Shown piece by piece: positions 34,956 to 43,774 of a DNA stretch of 64,000 nucleotides. The stretch covers positions 4,030,001-4,094,000 of the forward strand of contig NZ_CP101987.1 of the NCBI RefSeq assembly GCF_024508315.1. Direction: 5' to 3'. Below the pieces are notes generated by a model. That model was given only the letters and a program-made list of their open reading frames with translations, ran no database searches and was not told where the DNA came from. The position numbers and the translations under genes are program-made. Within the stretch, counting starts at the first letter, position 1, and each line of letters begins with the position of its first letter. The DNA comes from Cellulomonas xiejunii (GTDB taxonomy: Bacteria > Actinomycetota > Actinomycetes > Actinomycetales > Cellulomonadaceae).

Positions 34956-35840
34956 GTGGTTGACGTCATCGCCCGTCGTGGCTCCCACGCCAGTCCGCTG
35001 CGCTACCCCGGCGGCAAGGCGACGCTCGCCCGCTTCTTCGAGTCAACCATCGAGGCGCTCGCCCTCGACAAGCCGACCTACATCGAGCCGTACGCCGGCG
35101 GCGCAGGAGCCGGCCTCGAGCTCCTCTTCAGGGACGTCGTTGGGATGGTCGTAATCAACGATCTTGACCCGGCGATCCACGCCTGCTGGAAGGCGATGGT
35201 GAAGGACTCGGACGCGTTCCTACGGTTGTTGGATGGCACTCCGTTGACAATCGAAGAATGGAGACGGCAACGCGAGGTATACCGCCGCCGCCATGACGCC
35301 GACGTCGACCCCCTCGCCCTGGGGTTCGCCACCTTCTACCTCAACCGCACCAGCCGATCCGGCGTGCTGGGAGCGGGGGTGATCGGCGGCTACGCCCAGG
35401 CGGGGTCATATAAGATCGATGCCCGCTTCGACAAGACCGTTCTTCGAGGCCGGATCGAGAAGCTGGCCGAGCTCAGCGGGAGGATCCGCATCACCAAGCA
35501 AGACGGAGCGGCACGACTACGCGAGTACCTCCCCAAGGAGAACGTCTTCGCATACGTCGATCCGCCGTACGTCGAGAAAGGCGGCTCACTTTACATGAGC
35601 GCCTTCCAAGAAAGGGACCACATCAACCTGGCGAGAGTCTTGAATGGCTACGCAAACACCAACTGGGTGCTGACCTACGACGTGGCCGACCTCATCAGGA
35701 GCCTCTACAAGGCGCGAGACATCTCCGAATTTAATCTTCTCTACTCGGCCCACCTTCGCGGCTCGAAAGACCGCCTCAAGCGACCGTCGGCCAGCGAGTT
35801 GATTGTCCTCTCAAACACCGTCGCGGACGCAGTGGGCTGA
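34956..35840 (+). CDS. D12-class DNA adenine N6-methyltransferase (Dam-like)
   Basis: A 294-residue alpha-class adenine methyltransferase: SAM-binding region PLRYPGGKA at residues 14-22, TYIEPYAGGAGAGLELLF, and catalytic DPPY at 202-205 (YVDPPYVEKGG). Full length for the D12 family; the recognition sequence cannot be predicted. GTG 34956 has GGGAGG five bases upstream. AT-richer third positions (for example 35728-35740) set it apart from neighbours. Convergent with the NurA gene, seven bases apart. Probably protects self DNA from the adjacent nuclease system. Confidence 0.9.
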   Translation: MVDVIARRGSHASPLRYPGGKATLARFFESTIEALALDKPTYIEPYAGGAGAGLELLFRDVVGMVVINDLDPAIHACWKAMVKDSDAFLRLLDGTPLTIEEWRRQREVYRRRHDADVDPLALGFATFYLNRTSRSGVLGAGVIGGYAQAGSYKIDARFDKTVLRGRIEKLAELSGRIRITKQDGAARLREYLPKENVFAYVDPPYVEKGGSLYMSAFQERDHINLARVLNGYANTNWVLTYDVADLIRSLYKARDISEFNLLYSAHLRGSKDRLKRPSASELIVLSNTVADAVG

Positions 35841-35847
35841 CATTTAG

Positions 35848-37269
35848 TTAGCGTGGCCCCGCGAAGGGGCCCGCCTGACGAATCTGGCTACGAGACGGCA
35901 GGCCCAGAGATTGCTGCACCAGTGCACGGAGCACCGACTGCCCGACACCCAAGGGCAGGGAGGCAGCAGAGTGCGCTAACGCAACCGGGATAACGGCGTT
36001 CTCGTAGAGCCGCGTTTGGACGTGATCAAGCACCTCGCAGACAGGGCGGAGCGTGGGGTAGCTGGTCCAAAGCTCGCCGTCGAGGTCCCCGTACGGTGTG
36101 ACTCCGGGCTTCGGCGGCACGGTAAAGACGAGGACGCCGCCACGCTTGGTGCGGTAGAAGAATCGGCGCCCGTAGAACTCGTCCGAACCATAGGGGTTGC
36201 CTGCCGGGCGTCCCGTGATCCGGTTGATGTACTCAGTCGTCGGAAGCATGACGTGCCCGGGTTCGATCAGATGAGAGATGAGTTGGGCGTGTTCGACAAA
36301 GGTTCCGGATTTCTCCACTCCCACAACGAGAGGAGCGGCGGGGCGGTCGTTCGCGACGCAATGCTTGGTGAACTCGGCTAGGTACTCCTGGAAGCGACGC
36401 TTGAGCGGGGCGACGGTGCCGTGCAGTCCCAGAGGGCCATCGGTAATGAACAGCGTCCTCCCGAGGACTTCGTAGCTCTGTGGGTCCTCGAACAGCAGTT
36501 GCATATAGCCAAGTGATGTCAACCTCTCGGCCACGAGCATCATACGCGTGAGGGAACTGCGGTTCGACCCCTCGGGCATGTACTCCTCTTCGGTGCGGAG
36601 AACGTCGCCGAGGTAGATCTTCTGGCCGCACTCCGGGCAGTTGGTGCCGCCCTTCGGTACATCGATCTTTCCGCCAGAGAGTTGAATATCGCTAACCTTG
36701 CACACGGGGCATCTGCGAAGCGGAGCCGTTACGGCCGGGGCACTCGGAGAGCCGTGAAGCGCCAGTAGCATGTCGGCGAGAGTCTGCTCCGATGCCTGGT
36801 CGAACTTCGTCTCGTGCAAGAACCGGTCAAGCTCATGTCGCCAAGTGTCCACGCCGGTTGAACCGGGAATGACGAGGCCAGAGCCCGGCAGTGCGCGGTC
36901 GAACGCCGCGTGCTGATGTGACGCGCGCAGCAGGCGTGGGTCGACAAAGTCGCCCGCCCCTGCGTGGCGCAACTTGTCGAAATCGATAAAGGAAGCAGCC
37001 ACCCGGACGTACCCGACCTTGATAGTGGGGTGCTCGCGCGTGGCTTCGACCTCGCTGTCCGAGCCGTCCACTGTGATGGCGAACCGAACGGCATCTGAGA
37101 TCCCAGCATTGTCGAGTTCATCGACGGCACGGCAGAGCGATGTCACGCGGTTCTCGTCGGCCGGCGTTGCTTGTGCTACTTCCCAGCGGGAGAAGGCGTC
37201 TTGCACTGCCTGACTGTTGACGACCGGGACGTGGCCGAGCCGGGAGGCGCGCTCAGAGGGATACGGCAC
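35848..37269 (-). CDS. NurA-family nuclease with zinc ribbon
   Basis: A 473-residue NurA-domain protein. The N-terminal catalytic motif is ITVDGSD (Asp68) and the late core VVGVEKSGTFVEHAQLISHL. An inserted zinc ribbon has Cys187, Cys190, Cys211 and Cys214 (CPVC...CPEC). NurA nucleases work with HerA translocases in DNA-end resection or in phage defence. GTG 37269 starts one base after the HerA stop, so the two are coupled. The zinc ribbon is not part of the archaeal NurA I know. Confidence 0.85.
   Translation of the reverse strand: MPYPSERASRLGHVPVVNSQAVQDAFSRWEVAQATPADENRVTSLCRAVDELDNAGISDAVRFAITVDGSDSEVEATREHPTIKVGYVRVAASFIDFDKLRHAGAGDFVDPRLLRASHQHAAFDRALPGSGLVIPGSTGVDTWRHELDRFLHETKFDQASEQTLADMLLALHGSPSAPAVTAPLRRCPVCKVSDIQLSGGKIDVPKGGTNCPECGQKIYLGDVLRTEEEYMPEGSNRSSLTRMMLVAERLTSLGYMQLLFEDPQSYEVLGRTLFITDGPLGLHGTVAPLKRRFQEYLAEFTKHCVANDRPAAPLVVGVEKSGTFVEHAQLISHLIEPGHVMLPTTEYINRITGRPAGNPYGSDEFYGRRFFYRTKRGGVLVFTVPPKPGVTPYGDLDGELWTSYPTLRPVCEVLDHVQTRLYENAVIPVALAHSAASLPLGVGQSVLRALVQQSLGLPSRSQIRQAGPFAGPR
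35855..35871. terminator. Candidate terminator between Dam and NurA
   Basis: GGCCCC-GCGAA-GGGGCC, a perfect 6-bp hairpin, lies 15 bases after the methyltransferase stop, inside the last codons of the convergent NurA gene. No T-run; placement suggests termination of the methyltransferase transcript. Confidence 0.3.
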
Positions 37270-37270
37270 G

Positions 37271-39253
37271 CTACTCGACCTCAACTGCCGGAAGGCCCGC
37301 TGCGGCACGTGCCGCGTTAATCATGGCGTGGTCGAACTTGGCTACCTGCACGGGAACGATGTACTTGCCGGAGTAAGTCTTCATCCGGACGAATCCCTGA
37401 TCCTCCACGCGGCGGATGCTCTCCGCCCACGTCTTGAAGTCGTAGTAGTGCGACAGCTCTCGCGTCTCATTGTCCGAGTTCAGGTGCGCAACAAGCCAGT
37501 TCGAGGTGTTCGACAAGATGCGTTGGTCGACGCTGGAGACCTCCTGCGTCGCATAAACCAGGCCGATCTGGTACTTCGCGGCCTCCTTCGACAAGCGCAC
37601 CCACGGGTTGCCTGCGACGTCCTTCGCGCCACGCTCGAAGAGGTTGTGAGCCTCCTCTACGACGATCTGGAAAGGCACGGCGTCCGCACCTGAACGGAAA
37701 CGCTCGTTCGCGCGGGACAACAAGAAGTTGACCGTGTTCTCGGAGATCGTCTTCGAGACATCGCCGGTCCCGTGGGCAAGATCCACGATCGCCAAGCGGC
37801 CGGCCTGCATGTCGTCCCAGATCTGCTCCTCGACGCGCTGAGTGGCGCTCGTAGAATGGAACTCGCGGAGTTGGCGGATGGCCGCCTTACCGCTGGCGCG
37901 ATTGTTGAAGTCGGCGATAAACTTGAACGGGGTGTCACCACCCGTCGAGCGCTGATTCCAACCACCATCATTAGCCATGTGCAACATGACACGCTTGGCG
38001 GCCTCGGGCGTCGTGGCGCGGTAGCTGCTACCCACCTTAATCACAAGTCCCGGGTTGGACGTGTTGAAATTCTGGTAAAGGGTGTCGGTCCATCCGAAAT
38101 CAAGGCCGCCGCTCGGGAATGAGGGGGCTGAGATGCCGCACTCTACGAGAAGGCCGTACATGCCCAGCACGGCCTTCGTCCACGTGATCCAGTCGCCACG
38201 GTCAGCCACTCGGTCGGGCTCGGTCCAGTCGATCGAGGTGAACGTCTTGACGTAGGCGTAAGTGCCGAACTGATCACTCACGACGGAGTTGACAAAGTCG
38301 ACGACAGCTTCAAAATTGGCGCGGTCGAAGAAATTCATTGCGAGTGGGAGGACTTGCGGTTCAGAGCCGTCAGCACCGAGGCGGTAGATCCGCACCCTGT
38401 TCTCATCGCCGAGGAGCCGCAGACCCGTTTGGTCCTGCTCGTTCACGTTCGCATACTCGCCTTGGGGGTCGAAGATGAGTTGGCCGACCAACGTCCCGGA
38501 CTTGGCAGCCTGAGTCGCGATGGCCGTCACAAGCGTCTTGATCGTGTTGGACTTGCCCGTCCGCGTCATGCCGAAAACGGCGGTCTTGCGAGATACGAAG
38601 TCGCCGATGTGAACGTGCACTGCGGCCTTGTCGGTACCGGACTCGCGAGCACGACGGCGGGTTGAGGCGAAACGGACGGCACCCAGGGTAAGGAGGTTGT
38701 CGCCGTCCGGCTCCGGGTATGACGCGATCCACGAGAGAACGTCTGTCGAAGGCAGGAAAACTTGATAGCGCGCCGACGAGACCACGTTGTCAATGTCAGA
38801 TCCGAACTGGATCCTTGTCTCGCTGCGGTCGGCGTAGAACGTGCCGATAACGTCACAGTCGAACGCCGACTGCTGGAGTTCGTTGCGCGTGAGCTCGTCG
38901 GTGACCTCGTCAAATCCCTTGCCGGAGTCGCCGGCGTCGCGCACAACGGCAAGCCTGGTCTGTACGAGGTCCGCCTCGTTGGGCAGAGCAGCCGTGCCGC
39001 TGACGCGAAGCAGGATCAGCTCCTCGTCGTCGAGTGCGAACCCCTCGGGGGTCTGCGCGCCCGCAGCGGCGAGCAGGAAGGCCCCGTGGGGCACCCCGCC
39101 AGCCTGGGTCTTGCGCCAGTCGTCGGTCAGAACCACCGCTCGGGAGTAGTCCAGGCGGAAGATGCCGCCGACAGCCCAGCAACCGGAGTTGACCAACGTT
39201 GCCAGCGGAGTAGAGACGCGCGAGGAATCCAAGATGGTGGAACTGATGCTCAT
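37271..39253 (-). CDS. HerA-like hexameric ATPase/DNA translocase
   Basis: A 660-residue HerA/FtsK-type ATPase. A beta-barrel-like N-terminal domain (about 1-200) precedes Walker A GMTRTGKSN at 228-236, Walker B IVVEEAH at about 530-536, and the sensor region GLVYATQEVSSVDQRILSNT. An insertion of about 200 residues lies between the Walker motifs. HerA pumps DNA to its NurA partner. ATG 39253; no ribosome binding site is visible, but a -10-like TAGGGT ends seven bases before the ATG, so the message may be leaderless. First gene of the herA-nurA operon. Confidence 0.88.
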   Translation of the reverse strand: MSISSTILDSSRVSTPLATLVNSGCWAVGGIFRLDYSRAVVLTDDWRKTQAGGVPHGAFLLAAAGAQTPEGFALDDEELILLRVSGTAALPNEADLVQTRLAVVRDAGDSGKGFDEVTDELTRNELQQSAFDCDVIGTFYADRSETRIQFGSDIDNVVSSARYQVFLPSTDVLSWIASYPEPDGDNLLTLGAVRFASTRRRARESGTDKAAVHVHIGDFVSRKTAVFGMTRTGKSNTIKTLVTAIATQAAKSGTLVGQLIFDPQGEYANVNEQDQTGLRLLGDENRVRIYRLGADGSEPQVLPLAMNFFDRANFEAVVDFVNSVVSDQFGTYAYVKTFTSIDWTEPDRVADRGDWITWTKAVLGMYGLLVECGISAPSFPSGGLDFGWTDTLYQNFNTSNPGLVIKVGSSYRATTPEAAKRVMLHMANDGGWNQRSTGGDTPFKFIADFNNRASGKAAIRQLREFHSTSATQRVEEQIWDDMQAGRLAIVDLAHGTGDVSKTISENTVNFLLSRANERFRSGADAVPFQIVVEEAHNLFERGAKDVAGNPWVRLSKEAAKYQIGLVYATQEVSSVDQRILSNTSNWLVAHLNSDNETRELSHYYDFKTWAESIRRVEDQGFVRMKTYSGKYIVPVQVAKFDHAMINAARAAAGLPAVEVE

Positions 39254-39474
39254 GGTTCCAACCCTAGGGGCATGGTCCGACAAGAACAGTGGTATCCGCG
39301 CCCTCTTCTACCGAGGTGTGGGCGTGGAGCGGAGCCGACCTCGCTGAGGCGGGCAAGCCCGCGAACGGGTGTCGTAGTCCGAGAGTGGTTCGTGGCAGAT
39401 GAGGGTGTAGCGAGCGACGCGTGGATAAATCGCTAGACGTCGACGTCTTCCGAGGAGGGAAGGTCTCACGCTGC

Positions 39475-39575
39475 CACCTGGTCGAGACGCTGGCGCTCGG
39501 CGGCTTGAGCAGGTGCTCATGCGAGAGCTCGTCGCGCAGTACTCGGCGACGGCCGGGGTGCCGTCCGCCCATTGA
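39475..39575 (+). pseudogene. Degraded 3' end of an acyl-CoA ligase, copy B
   Basis: Bases matching the ligase 3' end at 34477-34578, from the codons for HLVETLPLGG through to the stop, with scattered changes and a one-base deletion that breaks the frame. Upstream of it there is no further ligase sequence. Either a remnant of a second ligase gene or a scar of the island's insertion. Confidence 0.7.
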
Positions 39576-39605
39576 CCGGTGCCGGCCGGCGATGAGGAAC
39601 ACCGC

Positions 39606-39732
39606 GGGCAGGCACTGGGCACTGGGGAGGCCCCACGGCAGGCACTGGTCAGTCGGGAGCCCTCATCCGCGCACTGCAGCCCCCAAACTGACCACTGGTC
39701 GAGCACCTGCCGTACAGAGTGACGACTGGTCG
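39606..39732. repeat. Cluster of short repeats next to the island
   Basis: GGCAGGCACTGG occurs twice (about 39608 and 39640). ACTGGTC occurs at about 39645, 39694 and 39723, and in inverted arrangement TGACCACTGG near 39689. The pattern resembles a multi-site operator or the end of a mobile element; neither can be decided from sequence. Confidence 0.4.
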
Positions 39733-39742
39733 ACTATTGCGC

Positions 39743-41032
39743 TCAGGTCTGCGGGATCCCGTCGTTCTCCAGCGTGACCGCCTCGCCGTCGTACACGACG
39801 ACGTCCCCGTCGGCGGTGTCGGTCGTGTACACCTCGCCGACGTAGTCCTGCACGCCGCCCTCGACGACCGTGATCCCGACGCCGCCGAACGCCCGGCGGC
39901 TGTCCTTCCCGAACTGCAGCGGGACGATCCCGTTGCCGACGACCTCGCCGGACTCCAGGGCCTCGACCAGGCTCTCGCGCGTGGGGTCCTCGCCCGCGCG
40001 CGCGAGCGTCTCGGCGAACGTGTACGCCACCGACATCCCGAACACGGTGTTCCCCGTGAACGGCGCGCCGTCGTTGTACTCGTCGTTGACCCTCCGGAAC
40101 AGCTCCACCCACGGGTCGTCGGCGCTGAACGGGAGGTAGTTGGTGCTGACGAAGCCCTCGAGGAGCGCGGGCCCGACGTCCTCGCCGAGGTAGCCGACCA
40201 GCGTCGGGTAGTCGCCGCCCGACGACGAGGACAGCCACTGCGCGCGGTAGCCCATCTTCGCGGCGGTGCCGAGCGCGAGCGCCGTGAAGCCGTTGACGGT
40301 CGCGAGGAAGTTCACGGTGCACCCGGCAGCCTGCATCGCGCCGATCTGCGCGGTCACGTCCTGGTTGGACACCGAGTACGTCTGGGTGCTCGCGAGATCG
40401 TCGAGCACCGTCGTCAGGCCGACGGTGAAGTCGGTGCCGAAGTCGTCGTCCTGGCCGAGCACGCAGTAGACGGCGTCGTCGTACGTCTCCTGGGCGTGGT
40501 GGGCGAGCACCTTGCCCTCGGTGATGTAGTCCGCGTTGTAGCCGAACGTCCACGGGTAGGCCTCGGGCTGGTCCCAGCTCGGGCTGCCCGACGCGACGAA
40601 CAGGTCGGGGACCTCGTTCTCGTTGAGGTAGTCGAGCACCGCGGAGTGGGTCGGGGTGCCGAGGCCGTTGACGACCGCGAGCACCTCGTCCTCCTGGACG
40701 AGCTCGCGCACGACCGTCTGCGTGGTCGCCGGGTTGTACGCGTCGTCCTTGACCACGTACTCGATGCTGCGGCCGTGGATCCCGCCGTTGTCGTTGAGGT
40801 AGTCGAAGTACGCGGACGCGGCCGCGGAGATCGACGAGTAGCCCGCCGCCGCCGGTCCGGTGAGCGGCGTGTGGGTGCCGATCGTGATGGTCTCCTCGTC
40901 GACGCCGGGGGACGCGGCGGGCGTCGAGCAGGCGACGAGCGGCACGATCGTCACGAGCGCGACGAGCGTGCCGGCGGTGCGCCGCGGGTGGCGGCGCGTG
41001 GGCAAGGTACGGAGCTGCGGCATCGTCGTCAT
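39743..41032 (-). CDS. ABC transporter substrate-binding lipoprotein (Liv type)
   Basis: A 429-residue periplasmic-type binding protein of the branched-chain amino acid/amide family. A basic N-terminus is followed by lipobox LVAC (Cys about 35), then TIGTHTPLTGPAAAGYSS and AVVNGLGTPTHSAVLDYLNE. ATG 41032 overlaps the permease stop (ATGA). Last gene of the five-gene import operon. Given the acyl-CoA genes around it, the ligand may be a short or branched carboxylate rather than an amino acid. Confidence 0.88.
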   Translation of the reverse strand: MTTMPQLRTLPTRRHPRRTAGTLVALVTIVPLVACSTPAASPGVDEETITIGTHTPLTGPAAAGYSSISAAASAYFDYLNDNGGIHGRSIEYVVKDDAYNPATTQTVVRELVQEDEVLAVVNGLGTPTHSAVLDYLNENEVPDLFVASGSPSWDQPEAYPWTFGYNADYITEGKVLAHHAQETYDDAVYCVLGQDDDFGTDFTVGLTTVLDDLASTQTYSVSNQDVTAQIGAMQAAGCTVNFLATVNGFTALALGTAAKMGYRAQWLSSSSGGDYPTLVGYLGEDVGPALLEGFVSTNYLPFSADDPWVELFRRVNDEYNDGAPFTGNTVFGMSVAYTFAETLARAGEDPTRESLVEALESGEVVGNGIVPLQFGKDSRRAFGGVGITVVEGGVQDYVGEVYTTDTADGDVVVYDGEAVTLENDGIPQT

Positions 41033-42183
41033 CCCTCGGTCGGTGTGCGGACGGGTTCTCCAGAGCGGGTGGCAGTGGGGCCGACGGACCCGGGGCGTGC
41101 GGCCGGGCCGGTGGGGTCGTCGCCGGCGGTGGGGACGAGCCGTGCGGCGGTGGGCCCGGGTGCCGGGAGGCGTCTGCGGGCCCGGCGGCGGTCGCGGGCG
41201 GCGGTGAGCGCGCCTGCCAGCCCGCCCGGGGCGCCGGCGACGAGGACGATGAGCAGCGACCCGAACACCAGCAGCGGCAGCGTGCCGTCGAGGCGCTGCG
41301 TGACCTGCGACGGGAGCGGCAGCATGTCGGTCAGCGTGCCGACGAGCCACGGCAGCAGCACCAGGAGCACCGCGCCGAGCGCGGCCCCGAGCAGGCTGCC
41401 GAGCCCGCCGACCACGACCGCGACGAGCAGCAGCAGGGAGAGCGACACGGTGTAGGCGCCGGGCGAGACCGACTGCGTGACGAACGTGAGGACCGCGCCG
41501 CCGAGCCCGGCGGTCACGGAGCTGACGACGAACGCGAGCACCTTGACCCGGGCGGGCGCGATCCCGGCGAGCGCCGCGGCGACCTCGTCGTCCCGCACCG
41601 CGCGCATGCGCAGCCCGGTGCGCCCGTCGCGCACGAGCGCGAGCCCGGTCACGGCGACGGCAGCGACGGCGAGCGCGACCCACGCCTGCCACTGCTCGAG
41701 CGCGATGAGCGCCTTGAGCGGGCCCGGGACGCCCTCGAACTCGATCCGGACGCCGCGGTCGCCCTGGAGCGCGCCGACGCTCGCGGCCACCGCGGGCACC
41801 GCGACGACGAGCGTGAGCGTGAGCCCGGCGAGGTACGGGCCGTGCAGGCGGGCGCCCGCGAGCCCGAGCAGCAGCCCGAGGACCCCGGCGGCCACCGCCG
41901 CGGCGACGGTCGCCGCGAGGAACCGCGGGACGCCGCCGACGCCGGCCGAGGTCAGCGCCTGCGACGTCAGCGCGTACCCGTAACCGCCCGCCGCCATGAG
42001 TGCGGCGTGCCCGAGCGAGAGCTGCCCGCTGAGCCCGACGAGGACGGTCAGCCCGGCGGTCGCGCACAGGTAGGCCGCGGCGAGCGCGAGCTGGTAGTTG
42101 CGGTACGGGTCGAGCAGGAACGTCAGGCCGATCGCGAGGACGAGCCCGCCGAGCGCGAGCAGGAGCGTGCGGCGCGCGTTCAT
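41029..42183 (-). CDS. ABC transporter permease (LivM type)
   Basis: A 384-residue LivM-like permease with about nine membrane segments and the signature GLSGQLSLGHAALMAAGGYG. The C-terminal ~55 residues are a Pro/Arg/Ala-rich cytoplasmic tail not usual in LivM. ATG 42183 overlaps the LivH stop by four bases. Confidence 0.88.
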   Translation of the reverse strand: MNARRTLLLALGGLVLAIGLTFLLDPYRNYQLALAAAYLCATAGLTVLVGLSGQLSLGHAALMAAGGYGYALTSQALTSAGVGGVPRFLAATVAAAVAAGVLGLLLGLAGARLHGPYLAGLTLTLVVAVPAVAASVGALQGDRGVRIEFEGVPGPLKALIALEQWQAWVALAVAAVAVTGLALVRDGRTGLRMRAVRDDEVAAALAGIAPARVKVLAFVVSSVTAGLGGAVLTFVTQSVSPGAYTVSLSLLLLVAVVVGGLGSLLGAALGAVLLVLLPWLVGTLTDMLPLPSQVTQRLDGTLPLLVFGSLLIVLVAGAPGGLAGALTAARDRRRARRRLPAPGPTAARLVPTAGDDPTGPAARPGSVGPTATRSGEPVRTPTEG

Positions 42184-43058
42184 GCTCGCCTCGTCTCGGC
42201 CTGGGCGAACAGGCCGGACGGTCGCACGAGCAGCACGACGACGAGCAGCGCGAGCACCGCGACGGGGGCCAGCGTCGCCCCGAGGTACCCGGTGACGAGG
42301 CTCATGACGACCCCCACCGTGAGCCCTGCGAGGAGCGCACCGCCCGGTGAGTCGAGCCCGCCGACGACCGCGACGGTGAACGCGTAGACGAACAGCATGT
42401 CGGCGGCGTGCGGGTTGAGGCCGAGCTCCTTGGGCACCGCGAGCATCGCGGCGAGCGACGCGGCGGCCGCGGCGAGCACCCAGCCGACCGTCCGCATCCG
42501 TGCGACGCGGACGCCGAGCAGCCGGGCCACCTCGGGCGCGAACGCCGCGGCGCGCAGCTGGAGGCCGAGCGTCGTCCGCACGAACAGCAGCCGCAGGGCC
42601 GCCATGAGCCCGAGCGCGACGACGACGACGAACACGTCGTACGGGGAGAGCACCGGGACCCCGCCGACGCGCAGCGGCCGGTCGCTGAACGGTGCGGGGA
42701 CGGGCTCGTGCTGCTGTCCGAACGCGATGCCCAGCAGCGACTGCAGCACGATCACGAGGCCGATCGCGAGGATGACCCCGGACAGCGGCGAGCGGGCCGA
42801 CGCGAACCTCAGGACCCCCCGCTCGACCACGAGGCCGACGACGCCGCCGGCCAGCACGGTCGCGACCAGGCCCCACCAGTAGCTGCCGGTCAGCCCGGTG
42901 ACGGCGACGCCGACGTACACGCCGACGATCGCCATGGCGCCGGCGGCGAAGTTGACGATCCTGGTGGCGCGCCAGATGAGCACGAGCGCGAGCGCGAACA
43001 GCGCGAACAGCGTGCCCCGGGCCAGCCCGGTGCCGAGCAGGAACACGAACCGGTCCAT
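42180..43058 (-). CDS. ABC transporter permease (LivH type)
   Basis: A 292-residue LivH-like permease with eight membrane segments and the family start LARGTLFALFALALVLIWRA followed by VNFAAGAMAIVG. The EAA-like loop region is LRAAAFAPEVARLLGVRV. ATG 43058 overlaps the upstream ATPase stop (ATGA). Forms the heterodimeric pore with the LivM partner. Confidence 0.9.
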   Translation of the reverse strand: MDRFVFLLGTGLARGTLFALFALALVLIWRATRIVNFAAGAMAIVGVYVGVAVTGLTGSYWWGLVATVLAGGVVGLVVERGVLRFASARSPLSGVILAIGLVIVLQSLLGIAFGQQHEPVPAPFSDRPLRVGGVPVLSPYDVFVVVVALGLMAALRLLFVRTTLGLQLRAAAFAPEVARLLGVRVARMRTVGWVLAAAAASLAAMLAVPKELGLNPHAADMLFVYAFTVAVVGGLDSPGGALLAGLTVGVVMSLVTGYLGATLAPVAVLALLVVVLLVRPSGLFAQAETRRA

Positions 43059-43774
43059 CAGAACCCCAGGTAGGCGTGTCGGAGGGCCTCGTCCCCGGCG
43101 AGCTCGGCCGCCGGCCGTGAGGCGACGACCTCGCCGAGCCCGAGCACGAGGCCCCGGTCGGCGACGGACAGCGCCCCGGAGACGTTCTGCTCGGCGAGCA
43201 GGACGGTGAGCCCGGTGCGGTCGCACAGCTCGCGCAGCGTGCGCATGATCTGGGCGACGACGAGGGGCGCGAGGCCCAGCGACGGTTCGTCGAGCAGCAG
43301 CACGCGGGGCCGGGCGACGAGCGCGCGGGCGATCGCGAGCATCTGCCGCTCGCCGCCGGAGAGCTGGTGGCCGAGGGTCGTGCGGCGTCGCTCGAGGGGC
43401 TCGAAGAGCGCGTACATCTCGGCGAGCGCGGCTCGCAGGCCGCCGGGGTCGCGGCGCCAGAGCCCGCCGAGCCGCAGGTTCTCCTCGACGGTGAGCTCGG
43501 TGATGACGCCGCGCCCCTCGGGCACCTGGGCGAGCCCGCGGCGCACGCGGTCCTCGACGCCGACGCGGGCGAGGTCCCGCCCGTCGAGGTGCACGGTGCC
43601 GGCCGACGGCGCGAGCAGCCCGGACACGGTCCGCAGCAGCGTGGTCTTGCCGGCGCCGTTGCCGCCGACGAGCGCGACGACGGTGCCGTCGTCGACGTCG
43701 AACGAGACGCCGTGCAGGACGGGCGCGCCGCCGTATCCGACGACGAGGTCCCGCACGCTCAGGGCTGCGCTCAC
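43058..43774 (-). CDS. ABC transporter ATP-binding protein (LivF type)
   Basis: A 238-residue ATPase, with Walker A GGNGAGKTTLL, signature LSGGERQMLAIARAL, Walker B VLLLDEPSLGLAP and VPEGRGVITELTVEENL, which marks LivF. GTG 43774 overlaps the LivG stop (GTGA). Confidence 0.92.
   Translation of the reverse strand: MSAALSVRDLVVGYGGAPVLHGVSFDVDDGTVVALVGGNGAGKTTLLRTVSGLLAPSAGTVHLDGRDLARVGVEDRVRRGLAQVPEGRGVITELTVEENLRLGGLWRRDPGGLRAALAEMYALFEPLERRRTTLGHQLSGGERQMLAIARALVARPRVLLLDEPSLGLAPLVVAQIMRTLRELCDRTGLTVLLAEQNVSGALSVADRGLVLGLGEVVASRPAAELAGDEALRHAYLGF

Larger units (their letters stand above)
39254..39742. other. Intergenic right edge of the island
   Basis: A 489-base gap without a gene. It holds the likely herA promoter (39254-39300), the degraded ligase 3' end (39475-39575) and a cluster of short repeats containing CACTGG/ACTGGTC (39606-39732). 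No integrase or transposase frame is present. Confidence 0.55.

Noticed and set aside
34579..39742. An integrase or transposase mobilising the Dam/NurA/HerA island.
   Set aside because: No frame with tyrosine or serine recombinase or DDE motifs exists between the two ligase 3' ends.
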